Assembly: GCF_000786215.1 (NCBI RefSeq)
Contig: NZ_JROG01000009.1
Span: forward strand, 186,001-250,000
Length of the DNA stretch: 64,000 nt
Origin: Sphingomonas sp. 35-24ZXX
GTDB lineage: Bacteria; Pseudomonadota; Alphaproteobacteria; Sphingomonadales; Sphingomonadaceae
Direction: 5' to 3'
Shown here: positions 9,244 to 17,614 of the stretch, one piece after another
How the letters are laid out: every line of letters begins with the position of its first letter
Position numbering within the stretch: the stretch's first letter is position 1
The notes under the pieces: model-generated
The model's input: only the letters and a program-made list of their open reading frames with translations
Told to the model about the DNA's origin: nothing
The model's database searches: none
Program-made: the position numbers and the translations under genes

Positions 9244-11559
9244 GTGGTGAACACGCTCGCCCCCCTTACCGAATTCCCGCCGCCATCGGCCAGTGACCCC
9301 GCTTATCTGCAAGGGCTGAACACCCCGCAGCGCGAGGCGGTGCTGTCGTCCGAAGGTCCGGTGCTGGTGCTGGCAGGGGCAGGGACCGGCAAGACCGCGG
9401 CGTTGACCGCGCGGCTGGCGCATCTGATCGCGACGCGGCGCGCCTGGCCGTCCGAAATCCTCGCGGTCACCTTCACCAACAAGGCCGCGCGCGAGATGCG
9501 CGAGCGCGTCGGGCGGATCATCGGCGATGCGGTCGAGGGCATGCTCTGGTTGGGCACCTTCCACTCGATCGGCGCGAAGATGCTGCGCCGCCATGCCGAG
9601 CTGGTCGGGCTGCAGAGCAATTTCACGATCATCGACACCGACGACCAGCTGCGGCTGCTCAAGCAGCTGATCCAGGCCGCCGATATCGACGACAAGCGCT
9701 GGCCCGCGCGCCAGCTCGCCGGCTGTATCGACCGCTGGAAGAACAAGGGGCTCAATCCGCCCGAATTGGACGCTGCCGAAAGCGAGCTGTATGCCAACGG
9801 GCGGGGGCAGGAGCTCTACACCGCCTATCAGGACCGGCTGAAGGCGCTCAACGCCTGCGATTTCGGCGATCTGCTGCTGCACATGCTGACTTTGCTCAAG
9901 ACCGACCGTGCGGTGCTCGAACAGTATCAGCAGCGGTTCAAGTACATCCTGGTCGACGAGTATCAGGACACCAATTCGAGCCAGTATCTGTGGCTGCGGC
10001 TGCTCGCCCAGGCGCGCAAGAACATCTGCTGCGTCGGCGATGACGACCAGTCGATCTATTCGTGGCGCGGCGCGGAGGTCGCGAACATCCTGCGATTCGA
10101 GAAGGATTTTCCCGGCGCGCGGATCATCCGGCTCGAACAGAACTACAGATCGACCCCGCACATTCTGGGCGCCGCATCGGGCCTGATCGCATCGAACAGC
10201 GATCGCCTTGGCAAGACGCTCTGGACCGAGGTCGATGCGGGACAGAAGGTCCGCGTGCTGGGCGTGTGGGACGGCCCCGAAGAGGCGCGGCGGATCGGCG
10301 AGGAGCTCGAGCGGATCACGCGCGAGGGCACCAGTCTCGACAAGACCGCCATTCTGGTGCGGGCCTCGTTCCAGACCCGCGAGTTCGAGGACCGGTTCAT
10401 CGCGATCGGCATGCCGTACCGCATCGTCGGCGGTTTCCGCTTCTACGAGCGCGCCGAAATCCGCGATGCGCTGGCGTATCTGCGCGTCGTCAACCAGCCG
10501 GCGGACGATCTGGCGTTCGAGCGGATCTTCAACACCCCCAAGCGGGGCCTCGGCGACAAGGCGCTGGAGAAGGTGCACCGCGTCGCGCGCGCCACCGGCC
10601 TGCCGCTCTCGGCCGCAGCGTTCCAGATTCTCGACAGCGATGAGCTGCCCGCGCGTGCACGCACCGCGCTCACCGGGCTGATGCGCGGCATCGCCCGGTG
10701 GCGTGACCTTCTGACCACGATGAACCCGGCGGACCTCGTGCGGCAGATCATGGATGAATCGGGCTATACCCACGTGCTTCAGGCGGAAAAGTCGGTCGAG
10801 GCCTCGGGACGGCTCGAGAACCTTTCCGAACTCGCGCGCGCGATGGAGGAATACGAAAGCCTCGGCGATTTCCTCGAGCATGTCAGCCTGGTGATGGACA
10901 ACGAGGCGAGCGCCGACGAGGCCAAGGTCACGATGATGACCATCCACGGCGCCAAGGGGCTCGAGTTCGAGCATGTCTTCCTCGCCGGATGGGAGGAGGG
11001 GGTGTTCCCCTCGCAGCGTTCGCTCGACGAGGGCGGGCTGGCGAGCCTCGAGGAAGAGCGCCGGCTTGCCTATGTCGCGATCACCCGCGCACGCGCCAGC
11101 TGCACGATCATGCACGCGGCCAACCGGCGCATCTACGGCCAGTGGACGAGCTCGATCCCGTCTCGCTTCATCGGCGAACTGCCGGCAGAGCATATCGAAG
11201 AGGAAAGTTCGCTCACCGGTGGTGCCTCGCTGTGGCGGGCGGGCCTGTCCGAGCGCGATGATCCGTTTGCGCATCTGGCGCGCGATCCCGAGCGCGCGGC
11301 GCGGCGCGGCCCCGGCTGGCAGCGCGCGGCACAGGTCCCGGGCGGGTTCAACACCACGCCGCAACGCGTCGCCGAAGCGCGGACCAGCGCGATCAGCATG
11401 GGCAATGCCGGGCGCAGCGATGTCGATATCGGCACCCGCGTCTTCCACCAGAAGTTCGGCTATGGCCTGGTCGCGCAGAAGGAAGGCAACAAGCTGGAGA
11501 TCGACTTCGAGAATTCGGGCCGCAAGCGGGTGATCGACAGCTTCATCACCCTTGCGTGA
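9244..11559 (+). CDS. uvrD: UvrD/PcrA-type ATP-dependent DNA helicase
   Basis: 771 residues from a GTG start (two GTG codons in tandem at 9244 and 9247). Superfamily 1A helicase motifs are complete: Walker A AGAGTGKT (44-51), motif Ia AVTFTNKAAREM, motif II VDEYQDT (237-243), motif III GDDDQSIYSWRGA, motif IV LEQNYRS, motif V TIHGAKGLEFEHVF and motif VI EERRLAYVAITRA. The C-terminus ends in a Tudor-like segment (GTRVFHQKFGYGLV, then KLEIDFENSGRKRVIDSFI) that in PcrA/UvrD binds RNA polymerase. It unwinds DNA in mismatch and nucleotide-excision repair. It faces rsh, which ends 27 bp away on the other strand. Confidence 0.93.
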   Translation: MVNTLAPLTEFPPPSASDPAYLQGLNTPQREAVLSSEGPVLVLAGAGTGKTAALTARLAHLIATRRAWPSEILAVTFTNKAAREMRERVGRIIGDAVEGMLWLGTFHSIGAKMLRRHAELVGLQSNFTIIDTDDQLRLLKQLIQAADIDDKRWPARQLAGCIDRWKNKGLNPPELDAAESELYANGRGQELYTAYQDRLKALNACDFGDLLLHMLTLLKTDRAVLEQYQQRFKYILVDEYQDTNSSQYLWLRLLAQARKNICCVGDDDQSIYSWRGAEVANILRFEKDFPGARIIRLEQNYRSTPHILGAASGLIASNSDRLGKTLWTEVDAGQKVRVLGVWDGPEEARRIGEELERITREGTSLDKTAILVRASFQTREFEDRFIAIGMPYRIVGGFRFYERAEIRDALAYLRVVNQPADDLAFERIFNTPKRGLGDKALEKVHRVARATGLPLSAAAFQILDSDELPARARTALTGLMRGIARWRDLLTTMNPADLVRQIMDESGYTHVLQAEKSVEASGRLENLSELARAMEEYESLGDFLEHVSLVMDNEASADEAKVTMMTIHGAKGLEFEHVFLAGWEEGVFPSQRSLDEGGLASLEEERRLAYVAITRARASCTIMHAANRRIYGQWTSSIPSRFIGELPAEHIEEESSLTGGASLWRAGLSERDDPFAHLARDPERAARRGPGWQRAAQVPGGFNTTPQRVAEARTSAISMGNAGRSDVDIGTRVFHQKFGYGLVAQKEGNKLEIDFENSGRKRVIDSFITLA

Positions 11560-11585
11560 GGCTTATCCGACGTGGAGCGACGACT

Positions 11586-13679
11586 TCAGATCCGCTCGAC
11601 TCGCGCCACCGATTCCGACGCGCGCAGCGCCATGATGATCTGCATCAGGTGCGCGACATCGTGCACCTCCAGATCGGATTCATAGGTGTGGAACGGCTGG
11701 TCGCGGTTGGTCAGCTTGAGGTTGACGATGTTCGCCTTGTGGTGGCTGAAGATGCCCGCCATGTCGGCCAGGGTGCCGGGGCGGTTGTAGAGGATCGCGC
11801 GGATGCGCGCGGTCGCGCCTTCCGAATCGCCATCCCATGACAGGTCGATCCAGTCGGCATCGACGCCGCTCACCAGATTGAGGCAGTCGATGGTGTGCAC
11901 TTCGATATTCTCGCCCTGGCGGCGCAGCCCGACGATGCGGTCGCCCGGCACCGGGTGGCAGCAATCGGCAAGCTGGAAGGCGACGCCAGGGGTCAGCCCG
12001 CGGATCGAGATCGCCCGGTCCTGGCGCGGAAACTCGCGCAATGCCGCCTGATCGGTGCTGCTGCCGGGGACGAGCGCGTCCATCAGCGCGACATCGGTGA
12101 TCTGGTTCTTGCCGATGGCGATCATCAGATCGGTCTCGTCGGCGATATCCAGCCGCTCGATCGCCTGTTTCAGCGCCTTCTTGCCGATCTTGACCGGCAG
12201 GCGTCCTGCAATCTCGTCGAAGATCACCCGGCCCATCGCGGCGGTTTCCTCGCGCTCCTTGTCGCGGACATAGCGGCGGATCGCGGCGCGCGCCTTGCCG
12301 GTGGTGACAAAGGCCAGCCAGCTGGTCTGCGGCTCCTGCCCTTCGGATTTCAGGATTTCGACAATGTCGCCGTTGGCGAGCGGGGTGCGCAGCGGCACGT
12401 TGCGTCCGTTGATCAGCACGCCCACCGCCTTGTTGCCCAGGTTGGTGTGCACCGCATAGGCAAAGTCGACCGCCGTCGCGCCCTTGGGCAGCTGGTGCAG
12501 CGCGCCCTTGGGGGTGAAGGCGAAGATGCGGTCCTGATACATCGCCATGCGGGTGTGCTCGAGCAGCTCGTCGGCATCCTGCGCGGTGTCGAGAATCTCG
12601 ATGAGGTCACGGATCCATCCCGCCTGGCCGTCGGGCCGGGTGCCACCCTGCTTGTAGGCCCAGTGCGCTGCCAGCCCGAACTCGCTCTGCCGGTGCATCT
12701 CGTGCGTGCGGATCTGGATCTCCACCCGCATCGAGCGGCCATGGATGATCGCAGTGTGGAGCGAGCGATAGCCGTTGCGCTTCGGCGTGGAGATGTAATC
12801 CTTGAACCGGCCGGGGATCATCTTCCACTTGCGGTGGATATGCCCCAGCGCGGCATAGCAATCCTCGATGCTGTCGACGATCACGCGAAACGCGATGATG
12901 TCGGTCATCTGCTCGAACGACACATGGCGTTCGGCCATCTTGCGCCAGATCGAATAGGGGTGTTTTTCGCGGCCGCTGATCTCGGCTTCCAACCCGTGCG
13001 TCGCAAGCTCGCTCTTCAGCGAATCCGCGATCGAATCGACCTGGTTCTCGTCGCTTGCCTTGATCTGGTCCAGCCGCCCGACGATGGTCGCATAGGCCTC
13101 CGGCTCCAGCTCGCGGAACGCCAGCATCTGCATCTCGCGCATGTATTCATACATGCCGACGCGCTCGGCCAGCGGCGCGAAAATGTCCATCGTCTCGCGC
13201 GCGATGCGCTTGCGCTTGACCGGGTTGGAGATGAAATGGAGCGTGCGCATGTTGTGCAGCCGGTCGGCGAGCTTGACCAGCAGCACGCGCAGGTCGTTGG
13301 ACATCGCCAGCAGGAACTTGCGCAGGTTCTCCGCGGCGCGTTCGCTTTCGGTCTGCGCCTCGATCTTGGACAGCTTGGTGACACCGTCGACCATCTGCGC
13401 CACCTTGGGGCCGAACATCCGCTCGATCTCCTCGATCGTGGTCAGCGTGTCCTCGACGGTGTCGTGCAGCAAGGCGGTGATGATGGTTTCGACATCCATC
13501 TTCAGGTCGGTCATCAGACCTGCGACCTCGATGGGATGGCTGAAATACGGGTCGCCGCTCGCGCGCTTCTGGCTGCCATGCTTCTGCACGGAAAACACAT
13601 AGGCGCGGTTGATCAGCGCCTCATCAGCATCGGGGTCGTAATCCTTGACCCGTTCGACCAGTTCATATTGTCTCAGCAC
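11586..13679 (-). CDS. rsh: Bifunctional (p)ppGpp synthetase/hydrolase (Rsh)
   Basis: 697 residues. Domain order is HD hydrolase (HDTVEDT at 72-78, with upstream HPIEVA), synthetase (GYRSLHTAIIHG), TGS (FAFTPKGALHQLPKGATAVD), helical/zinc-finger region (ADCCHPVPGDRIVG) and C-terminal ACT (ILYNRPGTLADMAGIFSHH). Both catalytic domains look intact, so it should make and destroy the alarmone (p)ppGpp; alphaproteobacteria usually have one such enzyme. The start used is the GTG at 13679, whose ribosome site is weak. A strong terminator-like hairpin with a T-tract ends only about 37 bp upstream, which raises the question of how this gene is transcribed. Confidence 0.95.
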   Translation of the reverse strand: MLRQYELVERVKDYDPDADEALINRAYVFSVQKHGSQKRASGDPYFSHPIEVAGLMTDLKMDVETIITALLHDTVEDTLTTIEEIERMFGPKVAQMVDGVTKLSKIEAQTESERAAENLRKFLLAMSNDLRVLLVKLADRLHNMRTLHFISNPVKRKRIARETMDIFAPLAERVGMYEYMREMQMLAFRELEPEAYATIVGRLDQIKASDENQVDSIADSLKSELATHGLEAEISGREKHPYSIWRKMAERHVSFEQMTDIIAFRVIVDSIEDCYAALGHIHRKWKMIPGRFKDYISTPKRNGYRSLHTAIIHGRSMRVEIQIRTHEMHRQSEFGLAAHWAYKQGGTRPDGQAGWIRDLIEILDTAQDADELLEHTRMAMYQDRIFAFTPKGALHQLPKGATAVDFAYAVHTNLGNKAVGVLINGRNVPLRTPLANGDIVEILKSEGQEPQTSWLAFVTTGKARAAIRRYVRDKEREETAAMGRVIFDEIAGRLPVKIGKKALKQAIERLDIADETDLMIAIGKNQITDVALMDALVPGSSTDQAALREFPRQDRAISIRGLTPGVAFQLADCCHPVPGDRIVGLRRQGENIEVHTIDCLNLVSGVDADWIDLSWDGDSEGATARIRAILYNRPGTLADMAGIFSHHKANIVNLKLTNRDQPFHTYESDLEVHDVAHLMQIIMALRASESVARVERI

Positions 13680-13716
13680 AAGCTGAATGTCGGTGCTTTG
13701 CGCTCAAAAGCAACAG

Positions 13717-13798
13717 AAAAAGCGCGCCTGTGCGAAGGGCCTTGCCGCGGTTTCCCTGGGGGCAAGGGGCCGGGGGGCAGGGGCCTGCACAGGCGCGC
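13717..13798 (-). terminator. Intrinsic terminator or attenuator hairpin upstream of rsh
   Basis: A perfect 12-bp inverted repeat (GCGCGCCTGTGC at 13722-13733 with its complement at 13787-13798) encloses a second stem (CCTTGCC at 13740-13746 with GGCAAGG at 13761-13767). Read on the minus strand it is followed directly by five T residues (13721-13717). This is a textbook intrinsic terminator for the CC_3452-type gene, but it lies between that gene and rsh with only 37 nt left before the rsh start codon. Confidence 0.75.
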
Positions 13799-13876
13799 GA
13801 GGTTTGCCGGATGTCGCGGGCGGCGATGTGGGAGTATCGCAGCTGCGGCCATCCGGCGAAAAGCGGGGTCGGCGGG

Positions 13877-14215
13877 TCAGTCCTTGGCGTTGCATGCAGC
13901 CAGGTCATCGCTGGCCATCACTTCGCTGCGGGTTGAAAAGGCGGTGACCGCGCCCATCTTGCGTGAGAGCCTGGTGCAGGCGTTGACCGGGCGAGAGGTC
14001 GCCTTCGATCCGTTGCAGACGGTGCCTTCGCACTGCCAGACCACGCCCTGGATAATCTTGGTGGTCTTTTCGACCGGCGCGGCGAGTTCCGCGGTGAAAT
14101 AGCTGCTGCCCGGCGTCTGGGCGCTGGCGGTGCTCGCCTGCATCATCACCAGGCTGGAGAGCGAGGCGGCGGCGACAAAGGCGATCTGGGTGATGGTGTG
14201 GGCAAAGCGGCTCAT
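13877..14215 (-). CDS. CC_3452-family small secreted protein
   Basis: 112 residues from the ATG at 14215, which opens a signal peptide (MSRFAHTITQIAFVAAASL to STASAQ). The mature part carries YFTAELAAPVEKT, GVVWQCEGTVC and ACTRLSRKMGAVTAF, the conserved pattern of small alphaproteobacterial proteins named after Caulobacter CC_3452. Three cysteines remain in the mature chain (in WQCEGTVC and NACTRL), with a fourth near the end (LAACNAK), so two disulfides are possible in the periplasm. No function is known. It is divergent from an HxlR regulator, with an A+T-rich gap between. Confidence 0.8.
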   Translation of the reverse strand: MSRFAHTITQIAFVAAASLSSLVMMQASTASAQTPGSSYFTAELAAPVEKTTKIIQGVVWQCEGTVCNGSKATSRPVNACTRLSRKMGAVTAFSTRSEVMASDDLAACNAKD

Positions 14216-14374
14216 GACGGGTCCTTTCTGACGACATTCGGGGCAAAACATCGAGGGTGCAATTTAGGTTGCGAATCACTACCTACTAAGTTAGGTTTCG
14301 AGTTGCAACTAGAAACTGAATTTTCATTGGCAAGGCCGCAATTTTGGATAAGATGGCGGCCTGAAACTGGATTG
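14216..14374. promoter_or_regulatory. A+T-rich divergent promoter region with a 10-bp palindrome
   Basis: This 159-bp gap separates the divergent CC_3452-type and HxlR-type genes and is clearly richer in A+T than its surroundings. It contains a perfect palindrome AGTTGCAACT (14301-14310) and two copies of TTAGGTT (14264-14270 and 14291-14297). HxlR regulators often control a divergent neighbour, so these are candidate operator elements; no -35/-10 pair could be assigned with confidence. Confidence 0.4.
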
Positions 14375-14914
14375 ATGACCATGAACCACACCGCTCCCGC
14401 GAAATTGCGCGAACCCCTGGCCGAGATCGCAGCCTGCTGCAGCCTGCCGCAGGCGCTGGAGACGATGGGCGAGCGTTGGTCGTTCATGATCCTGCGGGCC
14501 TCGTTCAACGGGCTCCACCATTTCGAGGAATTTCTCGAGGAACTGGGCATCGCCCGCAACATCCTCTCGAACCGTCTGACCCGGCTGGTCGAAAGCGGCA
14601 TCCTCAAGCGCGCGCCGTGCGTCGATGATCGCCGCAAGATCGAATACCGGCTCACCGACAAGGGCATGGACCTGCTGCCGACCATGATCGCGCTGCGCCA
14701 ATGGGGCGAAAAGTGGGAAAGCGGCGTGCCTTCCAATCCGGTGCTGGTCGACGAGCGCGATCGTCGTCCGATCCAGGCCATCTCGATCCGCGCGCATGAC
14801 GGCAGGGTGCTGGGCCATCACGACATGTGCTGGCTGGATATCGCCGATCTCAAGGCCGCTGACGGTGACGACAGCGATCACGACGGCATCGTAAAGCGGA
14901 TCGCGACGATCTGA
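14375..14914 (+). CDS. HxlR-family winged-helix transcriptional regulator
   Basis: 179 residues from ATG 14375 (a second ATG follows at 14381). The motif CSLPQALETMGERWSFMILR is the diagnostic N-terminal helix of HxlR proteins, followed by the winged helix (FEEFLEELGIARNILSNRL and RLTDKGMDLLPTM). The cysteine in AACCSLP corresponds to the conserved redox- or aldehyde-sensing Cys of the family, here doubled (CC). The extra C-terminal 50 residues (SIRAHDGRVLGHHDMCW) are seen in a subgroup that may bind ligand. Probable targets are itself and the divergent CC_3452-type gene. Confidence 0.88.
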   Translation: MTMNHTAPAKLREPLAEIAACCSLPQALETMGERWSFMILRASFNGLHHFEEFLEELGIARNILSNRLTRLVESGILKRAPCVDDRRKIEYRLTDKGMDLLPTMIALRQWGEKWESGVPSNPVLVDERDRRPIQAISIRAHDGRVLGHHDMCWLDIADLKAADGDDSDHDGIVKRIATI

Positions 14915-14915
14915 T

Positions 14916-14946
14916 CGCGTACCCGACCGCGGAGGACGGGTACGCG
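14916..14946. terminator. Bidirectional hairpin between convergent regulators
   Basis: A perfect 10-bp stem (CGCGTACCCG at 14916-14925 with its complement at 14937-14946) with an 11-nt loop fills the 40-bp gap between the 3' ends of the HxlR and LacI genes. It has no T-tract, so it may act with Rho or simply separate the two transcripts. Confidence 0.55.
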
Positions 14947-14954
14947 CCGCGTAC

Positions 14955-15995
14955 CTAACTGCTCGCGCGGACGATCAGTTCGGGCTCCAGCTGGACCGGC
15001 TCGCAGATTTCGCCATCGAGCTGACGAAACACGATGTCCACCAGCAGCCGAGCGCCCGCCTGCAGGTCCTGGCGGATGGTGGTCAGCGGCGGCGTGGTAT
15101 GCGCGGCGAGCATGATGTCGTCATATCCCACCACCGCGACATCGCCCGGTACGGCCAGGCCGCGCTCGGCCAGCGCCCGCAGCGCGCTCATCGCGACCAC
15201 GTCAGAGGCGGCGAAGATTCCGTCGATGCCGGGGTTCGCGTCCAGAAACTCGCGCGCGGCACTATAGGCCGCTTCCGAGGTCAGGTGGATCGGCAGGGTG
15301 TGGACGCTGTCCGACAGCCCGGCTTCTGCGCAAGCCTGCAGAAATCCCTGCTGGCGCTTGCCGAATTCGGGTGGGGTCGGGTTGCCCAGGAACAGCAGCT
15401 TGCGCTTGCCGCGTTCGATCAGATGCCGCCCGACGATCAGGCCGCCGCGGACATTGTCCGATCCCACGGTGACATGCTGCTGCCCCTCGACCTTCGCGCC
15501 CCACACCACCAGCGCGCGGTGCCGTGCCGCGGCAGCATCCAGCACCGCCATCTGGTCGGACTGGCCGATGACGATCGCGCCATCAACCCGCCCGGAATCG
15601 AGCAGATCGTCGAGCCAGGCATCGCCCGAAGGGATCACGCGCGAAAGCAGCAGGTCGAAATTGCGTTCGGTCAGCGCATCGGCAAGATAGCCCAGCATCG
15701 TCATGAAGAATGGATCTGAGGGGTGCTGATCGACCTCGTGGCCCATCGGCATGATCACGCCGATCGCCTGCGCGCGGCGCAGACGCAGGTTCTGCGCCAC
15801 CTGATTGGGTTTGAACCCATGCAGCCGCGCCAGTTCGACCACGCGCTCGCGGGTCTTGGCGTTGATGATCGTCTTGCCGGCCAGCGCGCGCGATACGGTG
15901 GACACCGATACCCCGGCAAGCTCTGCAAGCTCCTGCATCCCTATCTTGCTGATGGTACGCGCCTTTCCCCACAGATACTGCGCCGCCCCCCGCAC
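14955..15995 (-). CDS. LacI-family transcriptional regulator
   Basis: 346 residues as drawn from a GTG; an ATG at 15938 just before the helix-turn-helix (MQELAELAGVSVSTVSRAL) is an alternative start and would remove 19 residues. The hinge-helix region is NQVAQNLRLRRAQAIGVI, and the periplasmic-binding-protein-like domain follows (DGIFAASDVVAMSALRALAE, then VAVVGYDDIMLAAHTTPPLT). Members sense sugars or related metabolites. No sugar-use gene is adjacent; the divergent neighbour is a GIN-domain lipoprotein. The ligand is unknown. Confidence 0.9.
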   Translation of the reverse strand: MRGAAQYLWGKARTISKIGMQELAELAGVSVSTVSRALAGKTIINAKTRERVVELARLHGFKPNQVAQNLRLRRAQAIGVIMPMGHEVDQHPSDPFFMTMLGYLADALTERNFDLLLSRVIPSGDAWLDDLLDSGRVDGAIVIGQSDQMAVLDAAAARHRALVVWGAKVEGQQHVTVGSDNVRGGLIVGRHLIERGKRKLLFLGNPTPPEFGKRQQGFLQACAEAGLSDSVHTLPIHLTSEAAYSAAREFLDANPGIDGIFAASDVVAMSALRALAERGLAVPGDVAVVGYDDIMLAAHTTPPLTTIRQDLQAGARLLVDIVFRQLDGEICEPVQLEPELIVRASS

Positions 15996-16063
15996 CGGTC
16001 TAATCGGTCTGCGGCGTGGCGTCGAGCATCTTGTCTAGTTGTGCTTGCATTTTCGCTACCGGT

Positions 16064-16077
16064 CTGTATTAATACAG
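16064..16077. promoter_or_regulatory. Perfect 14-bp palindrome between lacI-type gene and GIN lipoprotein gene
   Basis: CTGTATTAATACAG is a perfect palindrome ending 25 bp before the ATG of the GIN-domain lipoprotein. ACCGGTCT occurs twice, at 15994-16001 and 16058-16065, the second touching the palindrome. The TTAA centre is unlike the CG centre usual for LacI operators, so another regulator may bind here. Confidence 0.45.
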
Positions 16078-16102
16078 CAACACACATGAAGGAGTTGTCG
16101 TA

Positions 16103-16852
16103 ATGGCGATGTTTTGGAAGCGCGCACTGGTGGTTTCGGCGGGCGTCATCGCCCTGGGTGCTTGCAGCATGGCGGACAGCGCCGAGCGACTGATCGAAGG
16201 CGACTCGGACAGCGCCGACACCGGCGAATGGTCGAGCAGCTGGTCGGGCGAGCCGTTCGACCGCATCACGCTGGCAGGGCCCGACAATCTGACCTTTGTC
16301 ACTGAAGGCAAGCATGCGGTCAGCGCGACCGGTGATGCCAAGGCGCTCGAGGCGCTGCAGTTCAAGGTGCGCAACGGCGAGCTTCGCATTCGTCGCAAAT
16401 CCTCGAACTGGAGCTTCAGCGACAAGGGCGAGGCGATGATCACGGTCAATGCCCCCGCACTGCGCGCGCTGGCGCTGGCAGGATCTGGCTCTGCCAGGAT
16501 TGACCAGATGGAAGGCGACGAGATCGAGCTAAGCATTGCCGGATCGGGCAACGCCGAGGTCGCGAAGCTTGCGGCGAAGAAGCTGGACGGCGCGATCGCG
16601 GGCAGTGGTTCGTTGCGGCTGGCGGGCTCGGCCGACAGCGCCGATATCTCGATCGCAGGGTCGGGCAGCGTCATGGGTGAGCGCTTTACCAGCCCCGTGG
16701 TCGACATTTCGATCGCCGGTTCGGGCGATGTCACCATGGCATCCGATGGCTCGGTGGAGGCCAGCCTGATGGGCTCTGGCGACGTCACCATCAAGGGCAG
16801 CGCCAAGTGCAAGAGCAGCGCGATGGGATCGGGCATCATTACCTGCGGATAA
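16103..16852 (+). CDS. GIN-domain (DUF2807) lipoprotein
   Basis: 249 residues. A lipobox (VIALGAC, Cys22) follows a short hydrophobic leader, so it should be lipid-anchored in the envelope. The body is the DUF2807 'GIN' fold, a head-to-tail adhesin-like beta-helix shown by repeats of the form xxIAGSGxxx (ALAGSGSARI, SIAGSGNAEV, AIAGSGSLRL, SIAGSGSVMG, SIAGSGDVTM, LMGSGDVTI). A good Shine-Dalgarno (AAGGAG) lies about 8 nt upstream. A second GIN protein is encoded 760 bp further on, after a methyltransferase, so the three genes may form one envelope unit. Confidence 0.88.
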   Translation: MAMFWKRALVVSAGVIALGACSMADSAERLIEGDSDSADTGEWSSSWSGEPFDRITLAGPDNLTFVTEGKHAVSATGDAKALEALQFKVRNGELRIRRKSSNWSFSDKGEAMITVNAPALRALALAGSGSARIDQMEGDEIELSIAGSGNAEVAKLAAKKLDGAIAGSGSLRLAGSADSADISIAGSGSVMGERFTSPVVDISIAGSGDVTMASDGSVEASLMGSGDVTIKGSAKCKSSAMGSGIITCG

Positions 16853-16860
16853 GCCACGCC

Positions 16861-16881
16861 GCGCAAAAGCGGTTGCGCCTT
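16861..16881 (+). terminator. Weak terminator-like hairpin after the GIN lipoprotein gene
   Basis: GCGCAA (16861-16866) pairs with TTGCGC (16873-16878) and is followed by CTTT. A second, purely GC hairpin (CCCGCCCGG at 16906-16914 with its complement at 16922-16930) ends next to the ribosome-binding site of the methyltransferase and could limit its translation. Confidence 0.4.
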
Positions 16882-16942
16882 TGCCAGCCTTGCTAGAGAC
16901 TTAAGCCCGCCCGGCCCACGCCCGGGCGGGGGAGAGTTTGAC

Positions 16943-17614
16943 GTGAGCGCAGCGCCAGATACCGATTTTGCGGCAGGCGAACCTGTGGCCGACCACCCGA
17001 ATTTCTGGGACCGGCACATCATGCCGCGGCTGATCACCTTCTGCTGTGGCCAGCCTGCGATCGCCAAGGCGCGCAGCCGCATCGTTCCGCGCGCGCATGG
17101 CCGCGTGCTCGAACTGGGCTGCGGCGGCGGCATCAACCTCGATCATTATGATCGCAGCCGCGTCACCGCGCTGGCAGGCGTCGATCCTTCGCCGCAATTG
17201 CTCGATACCGCGCGCGGCAAGGCGCAGGCGCATGGCTTCGATGCGGACTTCCGCGCCGGCTATGCCGAAAGCCTGCCTTTTGCCGATGCCGCGTTCGATA
17301 CCGTGCTGACCACCTTCACCCTGTGTTCGGTGCGCGATCCGCAGGCGGTGCTGCGCGAGATGCGCCGCGTGCTGGTCCCGGGCGGGACGATCCTGTTCCT
17401 TGAACACGGCGCTGCGCCCGATGCCGCCCCGGCGCGCTGGCAGCAGCGGGTCGAGCCGGTGTGGAAGCGGATCGCCGGGGGCTGCCATCTCACCCGCCCG
17501 GTTGCCCAGGCCTTTGCCGATCAGGGCTTCCGGGTGGACCGGACAGACAGCCGCTATCTCCCCAAGACGCCGCGCTTCCTGGGCTGGATCGAAATGGGCG
17601 AGGCCCGGGCATGA
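16943..17614 (+). CDS. Class I SAM-dependent methyltransferase
   Basis: 223 residues from a GTG start preceded by GGAGAG. SAM-binding motif I is VLELGCGGGINLDHY (about residues 54-68), motif II is in LAGVDPSPQLLDTARG, and the post-II region is FDTVLTTFTLCSVRDPQAVL, then LVPGGTILFLEHG. This arrangement matches UbiE/COQ5-like and phospholipid N-methyltransferase-like small enzymes. The substrate cannot be read from sequence. Its stop codon overlaps the next start (ATGA), so it is translationally coupled to the second GIN-domain protein. Confidence 0.85.
   Translation: MSAAPDTDFAAGEPVADHPNFWDRHIMPRLITFCCGQPAIAKARSRIVPRAHGRVLELGCGGGINLDHYDRSRVTALAGVDPSPQLLDTARGKAQAHGFDADFRAGYAESLPFADAAFDTVLTTFTLCSVRDPQAVLREMRRVLVPGGTILFLEHGAAPDAAPARWQQRVEPVWKRIAGGCHLTRPVAQAFADQGFRVDRTDSRYLPKTPRFLGWIEMGEARA

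Noticed and set aside
9205-11448. 747-codon antisense frame opposite the UvrD helicase
   Set aside because: The helicase has all SF1 motifs; the antisense product shows only composition bias.
11895-14102. 735-codon plus-strand frame opposite rsh
   Set aside because: rsh has five recognisable domains on the minus strand; this frame is a shadow that also runs across the terminator and the CC_3452-type gene.
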